DNA from: JACDBE01 sp963714055 | GTDB lineage: Bacteria > Actinomycetota > Acidimicrobiia > Spongiisociales > UBA5794 | Direction: 5' to 3' | Assembly: GCA_963714055.1 (NCBI GenBank) | Contig: OY970227.1 | Location: 372,001 to 436,000, forward strand | Length of the DNA: 64,000 nt | Shown: piece by piece, positions 17,582-26,613 of the stretch | Layout of the letters: the number at the start of each line of letters is the position of its first letter | Numbering within the stretch: the stretch's first letter is position 1 | Made by a program: the position numbers and the translations under genes | Notes under the pieces: generated by a model | Told to the model about the DNA's origin: nothing | Seen by the model: the letters and a program-made list of their open reading frames with translations, nothing else | Databases searched by the model: none

Positions 17582-17610
17582 GCGGCCTGGCTAGTCGGAG
17601 GGGGCGGGCG

Positions 17611-18678
17611 TCATCCCTGGACGAACCCGGGGATGTCGAGGTCGTCGGCGGAGTCCTCGCCGGTCTGGCCTCCGCCGCGGCCCGCGGTCGCCGGGTACGT
17701 GCTGCTGAGCCGGGCGGAACGGCGCTCCCGATCGAAACCGGCGGCGATGAGCGTCACCCGCATCTCGTCGCCGAGGTTGTCATCGACCACGGCGCCGAAG
17801 ATGATGTTGGCATCGCCGTCGGCGTGCTGGGAGATCATCGCCGCCGCCGTCGACACCTCGTGGAGCGTCATGTCGGCCGGACCGGCAATCGACAGCAGGA
17901 CGCCGCGGGCCCCCTCCATCGACGTCTCCAGGAGCGGGCTGCTCACCGCCTTGGTGGCCGCCTGCTGTGACCGGTTCTCCCCGGTGGAGGTGCCGATCCC
18001 CATGACCGCCGACCCCGCCTCGGTCATCACCGCCTTGACATCGGCGAAGTCGACGTTGATGAGACCCGGCGTCGTGATGAGGTCGGTGATGCCCTTCACC
18101 CCGCTGGTGAGCACGTCGTCGGCCATCCGGAAGGCCTCGAGCATCGGCGTGGTCGGGTCGGAGATCTCGAGCAGCCGCTCGTTGGGGATGATGATGAGCG
18201 TGTCCACCGCCTGCTTCAGGGCCTGGATGCCCTGCTCGGCCTGGACCGACCGCCGTCGCCCCTCGAACCCGAAGGGTCGGGTGACCACACCGACGGTGAG
18301 GGCACCGAGCGAACGGGCCACCTCGGCGACGATCGGAGCGGCGCCGGTGCCGGTGCCGCCACCCTCGCCGGCAGTGATGAACACCATGTCGGCGCCCTTG
18401 AGGGCGTCGTCGATCTCGTCGCGGTGCCCTTCGGCGGCCTCGCGGCCCACCTCCGGGTTGGCGCCGGCGCCCAGCCCGCGCGTCGAGTCGCGGCCGATGT
18501 CCAGCTTCACGTCGGCGTCGGACATCAACAGGACCTGGGCGTCCGTGTTGATGGCGACGAACTCGACCCCACCGACCCCGGCGTCGACCATGCGGTTGAC
18601 GGCGTTGACCCCGCCCCCACCGACGCCGACCACCTTGATGACGGCGAGGTAGTTCTGCGGCGTATGCGTCTCGGTCAC
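17611..18678 (-). CDS. ftsZ: cell division GTPase FtsZ
   Basis: Tubulin-like GTPase that polymerises into the Z ring. In the 355-residue protein the GTP-binding tubulin signature GEGGGTGTGAAP lies near residue 105. The N-terminal VVGVGGGGVNAVNRM, the T7 loop NVDFADVKAVM and the C-terminal conserved peptide DDLDIPGFVQG (the SepF/FtsW contact site) are all present. The C-terminal linker is short. GTG 18678 is preceded by GAGGAG. The 155-base spacer to ftsQ (18679-18833) is less G+C-rich than the genes, contains the palindrome CAACTGTTG (18771-18779) and probably holds an ftsZ promoter, which I cannot place. Confidence 0.97.
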   Translation of the reverse strand: MTETHTPQNYLAVIKVVGVGGGGVNAVNRMVDAGVGGVEFVAINTDAQVLLMSDADVKLDIGRDSTRGLGAGANPEVGREAAEGHRDEIDDALKGADMVFITAGEGGGTGTGAAPIVAEVARSLGALTVGVVTRPFGFEGRRRSVQAEQGIQALKQAVDTLIIIPNERLLEISDPTTPMLEAFRMADDVLTSGVKGITDLITTPGLINVDFADVKAVMTEAGSAVMGIGTSTGENRSQQAATKAVSSPLLETSMEGARGVLLSIAGPADMTLHEVSTAAAMISQHADGDANIIFGAVVDDNLGDEMRVTLIAAGFDRERRSARLSSTYPATAGRGGGQTGEDSADDLDIPGFVQG

Positions 18679-18833
18679 GCGATGCTCCTCTGCTCCGCTT
18701 CGGCTGGCGAAGGTTCGACTGGTACGTTAGCCATCAGGAATCGGCTGCGGTGGATCTCGTCGAGAACTCTCAACTGTTGGTTCAGGCTTGCACTTACCTC
18801 GCTTGATCACGGCGTCTCGGGCGTCCCCGGCGG

Positions 18834-19580
18834 TCAGCCGGGCGACACCGCCGGCCTGCTCGGCGAGATGACATTGATGGTGCTCCCCGGCGCCACTCCC
18901 CGATCGAGCAGGGCCGTCACCGCGGCCGCCTTGAGATCCAGGTCGGTGCCGTCACCGAAGAGGACCGTGATCGTCCCGAGGCTGACCACTCCGCCCCGCG
19001 GGGTGGCGGCACCGGTTGCGCCGGCGACGACCTCCGGTGGGAGCCTTCCCAGGAAGCCGACCACGGCGGCTGCGGCCTCGTCGCCGAGGCGGTCGCCGGG
19101 CCGCAGCCCACTCACCTCGCCTTCGACCCGCGGGGCGTCGCCCGGCGGGTTGCCGCCGGCGACGACCATGCCGTCGACGGCGACCAGTACCCACCGGTCC
19201 CCCGTGTCGACCCACGCCGCCGGCACCCTCTCCTCCACGGTCACCCCGACGGTGCCCGGCCAGGTGACCGTGACTTCGGCCTTCGCCACCCACGGGTTCG
19301 ACTCGAGGATGGCGGCCACGGCGCCGGGGCGGACCCGGATGGTCGGGGTCCCCGGCGTCACCCCGGCCTCGCCGAGGAGCGCCCCCACCGGGGACCGGTC
19401 GGCACCCGAGACCTCGATATGGCGCACCGCCAGCCAGGGCGAGTCGAGCGCGGCGTAGGCGACGGCGCCGAGCAGGACCAGGCCGGCTCCGGCCACCACC
19501 CAACGCAGCCGCCGCCTCGCCCACGCCTCCCGCACCTGGTGGCGGCGCTCGGCGATCCGGGTGTCGACGGTGGTGCTCAC
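18834..19580 (-). CDS. ftsQ: cell division protein FtsQ (POTRA domain)
   Basis: FtsQ is a bitopic divisome protein linking early and late division proteins. The 248-residue product has a basic cytoplasmic N-terminus, one transmembrane helix (about residues 24-45), then the POTRA domain (SPWLAVRHIEVSGADRSPVG) and VEERVPAAWVDTGDRWVLV. Start GTG 19580 overlaps the murB stop in GTGA. Because murB carries a frameshift, the murB 5' half happens to read on in the ftsQ frame and looks like a 559-residue fusion; I regard that as an artefact. Confidence 0.9.
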   Translation of the reverse strand: MSTTVDTRIAERRHQVREAWARRRLRWVVAGAGLVLLGAVAYAALDSPWLAVRHIEVSGADRSPVGALLGEAGVTPGTPTIRVRPGAVAAILESNPWVAKAEVTVTWPGTVGVTVEERVPAAWVDTGDRWVLVAVDGMVVAGGNPPGDAPRVEGEVSGLRPGDRLGDEAAAAVVGFLGRLPPEVVAGATGAATPRGGVVSLGTITVLFGDGTDLDLKAAAVTALLDRGVAPGSTINVISPSRPAVSPG

Positions 19581-20513
19581 GGTGCCCCGCCCCCGTCGCC
19601 GGCGGGCGCCTGGTCGAACGTCCCCAGGAACCGGATCTCCGGCTCGAGCCACTCCCCGCTCGCCTCCCGCACCCGGCGCCGCACCTCGGCCACCAGGTCG
19701 AACACGTCCTGGGCGCTGGCTCCTTCCGTCGCCTCGAAGAAGTTGGCGTGACGGGGAGAGACCCGGGCGCCTCCGATTGCCATGCCCTTGAGGCCGGCGG
19801 CGTCGATCAACCGTCCGGCGGCGTCGCCCGGCGGGTTCTTGAACACGCTGCCGGCGTTGAGGGTGCCGCCAGGCTGGGTGAGCCGGCGCTGGCGGGTTAT
19901 CTCCCGCATCCGGCGCCGCCCGCGATCTGCCGGCTGCGGTGTGCTGCGCAGTCGCGCCGACGTGCACCACGTGGCGATCGGTGAGGTTGGTCGAGCGGTA
20001 CGCCATGGCCAGGTCGCCGGCCGGCCGGGTGGACACCGAGCCGTCTTCGAGGTCGAACACCTCGGCATCGATCAGCACGTCGGAGAACTCCGTGCCGAAG
20101 CAACCGGCATTCATCCTCACCCCTCCGCCGATCGATCCCGGGATCCCCACGAGGAACTCGAGGCCACCGCGGTCGTGGTCGACGGAGAAGCGGGCCACCT
20201 TCGGCTGGTGGGCGGCCGCCCCGGCGACCACGGTGCCGTCGGTGTCCAGTGCGGTCGTGGCGAAGCCACGCCCGAGCCGCACCACCACCGCATCGAGGCC
20301 GTGGTCGCTGACGACGACGTTGCTCCCCCGGCCAAGGACGACTATCGGGAGCCCGAGGTGCACGGCCGCAGCCCGCGCCGCCGACAGCCCGGCCACGTCA
20401 TCCGGCTCCGCCCACCACGAGGCGGCGCCCCCGAACCGGTAGGTGGTGACTCCTGCCAGCGGCACCGACCGCCGCAGCGGGCCCTCCCCGACGGTCTCGT
20501 CGACGGCGGTCAT
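19577..20513 (-). CDS. murB: UDP-N-acetylenolpyruvoylglucosamine reductase (frameshifted)
   Basis: MurB uses FAD and NADPH to make UDP-MurNAc. The 5' part shows TYRFGGAASWWAEPDD, VLGRGSNVVVSDHGLD and GIPGSIGGGVRMNAGCFG (FAD site). The 3' part, in another frame, shows MREITRQRR, GGTLNAGSVFKNPPG (catalytic Ser in the GSVFKNP loop) and a proper C-terminus. The frame changes near 19931, where removing one G from GCCGGCAG restores a continuous protein. Total span is 3n+1. Start ATG overlaps murC (ATGA), and the stop overlaps ftsQ (GTGA). Gene order murC-murB-ftsQ is normal. Confidence 0.88.
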
Positions 20514-21902
20514 CCCCGCCCCCGACGCTCGAGTGCCTCCAGCAGAGGCTCGGCGATCCCGGTGATGTCGCCGGCGCCGAGTAGCAGCACGAGGTCACCG
20601 GGAGCCACCGACTCGGCGAGCAGCACGGCGACTTCGGCCAGGCTCGGGACATACCGAACCGACCCCCCTGAGGCGGAGACCGCCTCCGCCACGATCCTGC
20701 CGGAGACACCGGGGATGGCCGCCTCACCCGCCGAGTACACATCGGTCACCAGCACCCGGTCGGCACCGGCCAGTGGCCGGCCGAACTCGGACCCCAGATC
20801 GGCGGTCCTGGTGTAGCGGTGCGGCTGGAAGACCGCCCACACCCGCTCCCACCCGCCGAGCCTCCCGGCGGCGATGGTGGCGGCCACCTCCGTCGGGTGA
20901 TGGGCGTAGTCGTCGACGACGGTCACCCCGGCAACCGTCCCCCTCACCTCGAACCGGCGGCGCACCCCCCGATAGGCGGCGATCCCGGCGGCGAGCCGCT
21001 CCACGTCGTACCCGAGCATGGCGAGCAGGGCAACGACGCCGGCGGCGTTGCGCGCCACGTGGAGCCCCGGCACCGGGACCGCCACCCGGACCCGATCGCC
21101 CCCTGGCGATGCCAGCGTGAACGTGGTGCCGGCTCCGTCGTGCGCCGGGTCGGTGATCCGCCAGTCGGCGTTCCCGGTGAGCCCGTAGCCGACGACCTCT
21201 GCCCGCTCCGCCAACCGGAGGACCCCCGGGTCGTCCACACAGGCCACCACCGGGCCGTCCACCCGGTTGGCCACCAGGGCGAACGCCTGCTCCATCGCCG
21301 CCGCCGTCCCGTAGTGGTCGAGGTGGTCGGGCTCGATGTTGGTGACCATCAGCCCGCGCGATCCTCAGGTGGAGGAACGTGCCGAACGCCTCGTCGGCCT
21401 CGAGCACGAACCGGGAGCTGTCGCCCAGGTGGGCACCGGTGTTCAGGGCGACCATCTCGCCGCCGACGATGAAGCTCGGGTCCTCGCCGGCGCCGCGCAG
21501 CGCCGTCACCGCCAGCGCCGTCGAGGTCGTCTTGCCGTGGGTACCGGCGAACCCGATGGCGGGAGACGCCGCGGTGAGCGCCTCGAGCAGGGTCGGCCGG
21601 GGCCACACCGTGACGCCGGCCCGCCGGGCGGCCTGCACCTCGGGATCCGTGGCGGGGACCGCCGAGGAGAAGACCACGAGGTCCATCGCCTCCATCCGTT
21701 CCGGGCGATGACCCACCCAGGTCTCGATGCCCAGGTCACCGAGGACGTCGAGCGCCGTCCCCGGCTTCAGGTCCGAACCGGTGACCCGGTACCCCATGCC
21801 GGCGAGCAGCTTCGCCAGCGCGCTCATCCCGGCGCCGCCGGCGCCGACGACGTGGACCGACCCCGTGGGTTGGAGCCGCGGTGCCGGGCGGAGATCAGCC
21901 AC
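20510..21902 (-). CDS. murC: UDP-N-acetylmuramate--L-alanine ligase (frameshifted)
   Basis: MurC adds L-Ala to UDP-MurNAc. The N-terminal frame has the Rossmann VVGAGGAGMSALAK and the ATP loop GTHGKTTSTAL, then EADEAFGTFLHL. The remaining two thirds continue in another frame from VTNIEPDHLDHYG through VVDDYAHHPTEV to FQPHRYTRT. The break is near 21348, where removing one base from GCTGATGG restores the sequence. Span is 3n+1. Start GTG 21902 overlaps the murG end by 8 bases and the stop overlaps murB. Confidence 0.9.
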
Positions 21903-22975
21903 CCGCCGCCTCGCTCATCACGGCCGCCATCACCGCGGCCGCCTCGGGACGCGCCAGCTCGGCGGCAGCGGACCCCATCACCCGGCGCCGTTCCGGATCG
22001 AGGACGATCTGCTGCACCACCACAGGAACCCGGTCGATCTCCTGCTGGGCGATGACCACGGCGCCACCGCCCCTGGCGAGATGGTCGGCGTTGCCCTCCT
22101 GGCCCACCGCCTCGAGCGGCACCAGCACCGCGGGAGTGCCGGTCGCCGCCAGCTCGCTGACGGTGAGGGCCCCGGACCGCGCCAGCACCAGGTCTACGGC
22201 GGCGTAGAAGCGCGCCATGTCCGCCTCGAAGGCCACGGTGCGCCACACGATCCCGCTGCGGGCAGCGCGGGCCGACACCGCCTCGTGGTGGCTGGGCCCG
22301 GTGAGGTGGACGATGGCGAGCTGGTCGGCGTCTGCGTCGTCGGCGATCCTGGCGACGACGTCGTTGATCACCTGGGCCCCGAGGCTGCCTCCGAGCACGC
22401 CGAGCACGGTGACGTCCGGGGGTAGGTCGTAGTGGCGCCGCGCCTCGGCCCGGCGCCTCCCCCGGTCGAAGCGGGCGAGGTCGGCCCGCAGCGGGTTGCC
22501 CACCAGCTGGGGGTTGCGCAGCGTGCCTGCAGCGGCGGGGAAGGCGATGAAGGTGGTGGCAGCCCGCCGCGAGATGAGCCGGTTGGCCAACCCGGGAACG
22601 GCGTTCTGCTCGTGGACGAGCAAGGTCGCCTTCACCCGGGCGGCGGCGATGGCGGCCGGAACGGAGACGTATCCGCCGAAGACGGCGACCACCTGGGTGC
22701 CTCCGGCGCGGCATCGACTCGGTCATCACGTTCGCCGCCCTCCAGACCATCCCGGGCAACTCGAGGTTCTCCTTCGACAGCGAGCGGCGCAGCCCGTGCA
22801 TCTCGACCGGGACGAAGCGGTATCCGGCGGCGGGCACTGCTTCTGCCTCCATGCGGTCGCCGCCGAAGAAGACGATCTGGTCGGCGGTCACCCCGCGTTC
22901 GACGAGGGCGTCGGCGACGGCGACGGCGGGGAACACGTGCCCTCCGGTGCCGGCGGCGGCGAAGGCATACGTCAC
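21895..22975 (-). CDS. murG: MurG undecaprenyl-PP-MurNAc-pentapeptide GlcNAc transferase (frameshifted)
   Basis: MurG makes lipid II at the inner membrane face. The 5' frame begins VTYAFAAAGTGGHVFPAVAVAD (glycine-rich loop) and continues to WRAANVMTES. The rest, in another frame, has VAVFGGYVSVPAAIAA, HEQNAVPGLANRL, LGVLGGSLGAQVIND and LARSGALTVSELAATGTPAVLVP. The shift is near 22712, where one extra base in ATGCCGCG explains it. Span is 3n+1. Start GTG 22975 overlaps ftsW (GTGA). Confidence 0.9.
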
Positions 22976-24153
22976 GGTGCCCCTCTCACCGGCTCGACGC
23001 CGCTGCGGGCGATGTTGAGGAGCACCCCGATCACGGCCAGGTTCACGATCATGGCGTTGCCGCCCACCGAGATGAACGGGAGGGGCACGCCGGTGATGGG
23101 GAGGGCTCCGACCACACCGCCGATGTTGACCACCGCCTGGAAAACGAGCCAGGTGAGGAGCCCGACGGCGAGCAGCCGCCCGAACTGGTCGCCGGCGCGC
23201 ATGGCGACGATGGTGCCGACCACGGTGAGCACGAGGAACAGGATGAGGACGCTCAACGCCCCGGCGAGCCCGGTCTCCTCGCCGATGATGGCGAAGATGA
23301 AGTCGGTGTGCGCATTGGGGAGGAAGGACCAGCGGGCCCGGCTGGCGCCGAGCCCGACCCCCCACAGCCCGCCGCTCCCCAGCGCCAGCAACGCCTGGTG
23401 CGCCTGGAGCCCGTCGCCGAGGATGTCGGGCGTGTCGTCGAACCAGGACAACACCCTGGTCCAGCGGTAGGGCTCCGCCCAGGCGAGGGCGACGGTCACC
23501 GCCAGCCCAGCCAGCCCCAGCGAGGCGACGTGGCGGAACGGCGTCGCCGAGGCGAAGAGGACGGCGAAGGCGGCCACCACGATGAGCAGCGTGGTACCCA
23601 GGTCGGGCTGGAGCATCAGCAAGGCGGCGACGACCCCGAGCGAGCCGAGCACGGGGAGGACGACGTGGGAGAACTGGCCGAGGAACGCCTCTTTCCGTGA
23701 GAGGACCGCCGCCAGGTAGACGACCACCCCGAACTTGGCGTACTCGGAGGCTTGCACGGTGAAACCACCGATCTCGATCCACGACCGCGAACCGCCCCGG
23801 ACCGATCCGATCAGCATCGTCGCCACCAGCCCGGCGATGCTCACCGCGAGGATCGCCGGCGCCCAACCGGCATAGAGCCGGTACGGGATCATCGTCGTGG
23901 CGATCATCGCCCCGATGCCGACGGCGACGAAGAGCAGCTGCTTCTCGAAGATCTGGTACTGGTCGAGGCCCTCCCGGATGGCGACCACCGAGCTCGACGA
24001 CAGCACCGCCCCGAGACCGATCACCACGAGCACGGCGACGGGGATGGCCAGCATCAACGCCCTGCGCTCCTGGGGCCGGCGCAGCACGTTCGCCGCCGAG
24101 TCGACCACCCGGCTGGCTCGGTTCGCCGCGGCGTGGGCGGCGCGACCGCTCAC
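22972..24153 (-). CDS. ftsW: septal peptidoglycan polymerase FtsW (SEDS)
   Basis: A SEDS glycosyltransferase that polymerises lipid II with its partner FtsI. The 393-residue protein has about ten hydrophobic segments. Characteristic SEDS sequences are LQPDLGTTLLIV, SWFDDTPDILGDGLQAHQALLALGSGGLWGVGLGASRARW (broken by helices) and GVPLPFISVGG near the C-terminus. Start GTG 24153 overlaps the murD stop. The open frame extends upstream within murD, but a start there would add a non-conserved basic tail. The position between murD and murG supports FtsW rather than RodA. Confidence 0.93.
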   Translation of the reverse strand: MSGRAAHAAANRASRVVDSAANVLRRPQERRALMLAIPVAVLVVIGLGAVLSSSSVVAIREGLDQYQIFEKQLLFVAVGIGAMIATTMIPYRLYAGWAPAILAVSIAGLVATMLIGSVRGGSRSWIEIGGFTVQASEYAKFGVVVYLAAVLSRKEAFLGQFSHVVLPVLGSLGVVAALLMLQPDLGTTLLIVVAAFAVLFASATPFRHVASLGLAGLAVTVALAWAEPYRWTRVLSWFDDTPDILGDGLQAHQALLALGSGGLWGVGLGASRARWSFLPNAHTDFIFAIIGEETGLAGALSVLILFLVLTVVGTIVAMRAGDQFGRLLAVGLLTWLVFQAVVNIGGVVGALPITGVPLPFISVGGNAMIVNLAVIGVLLNIARSGVEPVRGAP

Positions 24154-25457
24154 GGCCCGACCTCCGCCGGCCGCCCGTCGAGCGCCTCGACCAGCGAGGC
24201 GAACACGTCGCCGCGGTGGGCGTACGAGTCGAACATGTCGAAGCTGGCGCACCCTGGGGCGAGCAGCACGGTGTCGCCGGGTGCGGCGCTCGCCGCTGCC
24301 ATCGACACCGCCTCGGCAAGGTCGGCGACCTCGGTGACCAGGTCGCCGCCTGCGGTGGCCAGCTCGCCGGCGGCCTCGCCGAGGGCGAGGATCCGGTGCA
24401 CCGAGGGGACGGCGGCCAGCGGCGCCAGGTCGAGCCCCTTGTTGCGGCCGCCGGCGATGAGCACCACCGACCGGTAGGCGCCGGCGGCGGCAACCGCGGC
24501 GTGGGGGTTGGTCGCCTTCGAGTCGTCGACCCAGGTGACCCCGTTGCGGACCGCCACCACCCGGCGCCGGTGCGGGCCCGGTCGGAAGCCGTCGATCACC
24601 CCGGAGATGGCGTCACTGGTGGCGCCCTGGGAGCGGGCCAGGGTGGCGGCGACGGTCAGGTCGTACCGCCAGACCGGGTCGAGGTCCGGGAGCGGCAGCA
24701 CCAGGTCTTCGACGTGGAGCCGTCCCCGCTCGGGGCCGTTGCCGCCCGGGGGGCGGCGGGTACCGCTCACCGGGACCCGCCGGGATCGGGCGCCGGCGAC
24801 CGCGGCCATCGCCGCCGGGTCGTCGACCGGGTGGGCCACCAGGTCACCCGGGTCCTGGTTCTCGTGGATGCGCGCCTTGGCGGCGGCGTAGGCGGAGAGG
24901 TCGGGGTGCCAGTCGAGATGATCCGGGGCGATGTTGAGGATGGCGGCGGCAACCGGATGGAAGCGGTCGACGAACCGGAGCTGGAAGCTGGAGGCCTCGA
25001 CCGCCACCACGTCCCAGGGCCCGGCGACGGCGTCCGACAGCGCCAGCCCCACATTGCCGGCCGCCACCGACCGCATCCCCGAGGCGTCGAGCATCGCCGC
25101 CGTGGCCTCGGTCACCGTGGTCTTCCCGTTGGTCCCGGTGACCGCCACGTATGGCACTGCGAGATGGGAGGCGGCGAACTCGAGCTCACTCACCAACGGG
25201 AGCCCGGCGGCGAGGGTGTCGACGATCGGCCCGGCCGACTCCGGGATGCCGGGACTGGTCACCACCAGGTCGACCGCGTCGAGGAGGCGGCGGTCCCAGT
25301 CCCCACCATGGGTGGCGACGCCGGCGGGGAGGACATCGGGGCCGGAGGACCACGCTCCCGGGTCTCGGTCGTACAGCACCACCTGATGGCCGAGGCGGAC
25401 GGCCAGCCGGGCAGCCGCCCGTCCGCTCACCGCCCCACCGAGCACGAGCAGCCTCAC
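24150..25457 (-). CDS. murD: UDP-N-acetylmuramoyl-L-alanine--D-glutamate ligase
   Basis: MurD adds D-Glu to UDP-MurNAc-L-Ala. The intact 435-residue enzyme has an N-terminal nucleotide-sugar domain (LVLGGAVSGRAAARLA), the ATP loop VTGTNGKTTVTE, NIAPDHLDWH, VDDSKATNPHAA and APGCASFDMFDSYAHRGDVF at the C-terminus. Start GTG 25457 overlaps the mraY stop (GTGA). The reading frame stays open upstream into mraY and beyond, giving a spurious 810-codon frame. Confidence 0.95.
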   Translation of the reverse strand: MRLLVLGGAVSGRAAARLAVRLGHQVVLYDRDPGAWSSGPDVLPAGVATHGGDWDRRLLDAVDLVVTSPGIPESAGPIVDTLAAGLPLVSELEFAASHLAVPYVAVTGTNGKTTVTEATAAMLDASGMRSVAAGNVGLALSDAVAGPWDVVAVEASSFQLRFVDRFHPVAAAILNIAPDHLDWHPDLSAYAAAKARIHENQDPGDLVAHPVDDPAAMAAVAGARSRRVPVSGTRRPPGGNGPERGRLHVEDLVLPLPDLDPVWRYDLTVAATLARSQGATSDAISGVIDGFRPGPHRRRVVAVRNGVTWVDDSKATNPHAAVAAAGAYRSVVLIAGGRNKGLDLAPLAAVPSVHRILALGEAAGELATAGGDLVTEVADLAEAVSMAAASAAPGDTVLLAPGCASFDMFDSYAHRGDVFASLVEALDGRPAEVGP

Positions 25458-26518
25458 GGCAGGATCCCCACGTCGGTGACGATGAGGAAGTCGGCGTAGA
25501 AGACGCCGACGCCGACGGCGACGAACAACCCGGCGATGATCCAGAACCTGACGATCACGGTCGTCTCCGGCCAGCCGTGCATCTCGAAGTGGTGGTGGAG
25601 CGGTGCGATGCGGAACATCCGCTTCCCGAACACCCGGAACGAGAACACCTGGATCACCACCGAGAGGGCCACCATGACGTAGAGGCCACCGAGGAGGATG
25701 ACGAGGAACTGGGTCTTGGTGAGCAGGGCGAGCGAGGCCAGGGCCCCTCCCAGCGCCTGGGAGCCGGCGTCGCCCATGACGATCTGGGCAGGGGCGGCGT
25801 TCCACCACAGGAACCCGACCACGGCCCCCATCACGGCGGCGGCGAACACCCCGAGGTCGAGGGCGCCGTCGACCGAGTAGAGGGCGGGGTTGCGGAACTG
25901 CCAGAAGGCGATCAGCACGTAGGCGGCGAACACCAGGGAGCCCGAGCCCGCCACCAGGCCGTCGAGCCCGTCGGTGAAGTTCACCGCGTTGGCCAGCCCG
26001 GTGAGCATGAGCAGCACCAGCACGGTGTACAGCACCGGCCCGAGGTAGATCTCGTAGCCGCTGGTCAGGCTCAGGGTCGGCTCCGTCCCGGCGGCGATCG
26101 CCCACCAGGCGAACAGCGCCGCCACCACGAGCTGGCCGAGGAACTTCCAGCGCTTGGTCAGCCCGAGGTTCTGCTTCCTGGCGAACTTGGTGTAGTCGTC
26201 GACGAAGCCGATCACCCCCATCCCGAGGAAGGCGAAGAGGGCGAGCAGCCCCTGAGGGGCGAAGGGCAGCGTCTCCAGGGTCGGCCCTCCTCCGACGCTG
26301 AGCACTCGCAGGTGAGCCACGAGGTAACCGAGCGTGACCCCCACCCACATCACCAGACCTCCCATGGTGGGGGTTCCCCGCTTGTGACTGTGGCCTTCCT
26401 CCAGCTCCGCCTGGATGAACTGGCCGATGTCGCGGTCCCGCAGGAGCCGGATCGCCACCGGGGTGAGCAGGATGGTGAGCACGAACGAGACGGCGCCGGA
26501 GATCAGCAACGAGATCAT
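25454..26518 (-). CDS. mraY: phospho-MurNAc-pentapeptide transferase
   Basis: MraY transfers phospho-MurNAc-pentapeptide to undecaprenyl phosphate to make lipid I. The 354-residue protein has ten transmembrane segments. Family motifs include HSHKRGTPTMGGL, FVDDYTKFARKQNLGL, NFTDGLDGLVAG (Mg-binding aspartates), VMGDAGSQALGG and HHHFEMHGWPE. All are intact. The ATG overlaps the stop of a 33-codon murF remnant in the ATGA form usual for this cluster. Confidence 0.96.
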   Translation of the reverse strand: MISLLISGAVSFVLTILLTPVAIRLLRDRDIGQFIQAELEEGHSHKRGTPTMGGLVMWVGVTLGYLVAHLRVLSVGGGPTLETLPFAPQGLLALFAFLGMGVIGFVDDYTKFARKQNLGLTKRWKFLGQLVVAALFAWWAIAAGTEPTLSLTSGYEIYLGPVLYTVLVLLMLTGLANAVNFTDGLDGLVAGSGSLVFAAYVLIAFWQFRNPALYSVDGALDLGVFAAAVMGAVVGFLWWNAAPAQIVMGDAGSQALGGALASLALLTKTQFLVILLGGLYVMVALSVVIQVFSFRVFGKRMFRIAPLHHHFEMHGWPETTVIVRFWIIAGLFVAVGVGVFYADFLIVTDVGILP

Positions 26519-26613
26519 CGGGGGGCCTCGGATCCAATGCTGTGGCGTTCCTCCACTCCGCAGGCATGATCGACCACGACACCGCCGGTCCGGTGGATTT
26601 CCCCGGAGGTCAT
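26515..26613 (-). pseudogene. murF: murF remnant, 33 codons
   Basis: murF normally sits between murE and mraY, but only this tiny frame lies there. It starts MTSGEIHRTGG, which resembles a MurF N-terminus (the SxxEIAxxTGG pattern), and ends EERHSIGSEAPR. Its ATG overlaps the murE stop (ATGA, 26610-26613) and its TGA overlaps the mraY ATG, exactly as a full murF in this cluster would. I therefore read it as a murF whose central ~1.3 kb has been removed in frame. MurF adds D-Ala-D-Ala and is essential, so an intact copy must exist elsewhere or the deletion is an assembly fault. The N-terminal resemblance is short, so identity rests mostly on position. Confidence 0.5.

Noticed and set aside
18834..20513. 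Apparent 559-residue MurB-FtsQ fusion protein
   Set aside because: The murB frameshift makes its first half read on in the ftsQ frame. The middle ~130 residues are Arg/Pro/Gly nonsense and the true murB C-terminus exists in another frame.
24150..26582. Apparent 810-residue protein containing MurD
   Set aside because: The extra N-terminal part is mraY read in another frame. MurD starts at 25457 with the usual GTGA overlap.
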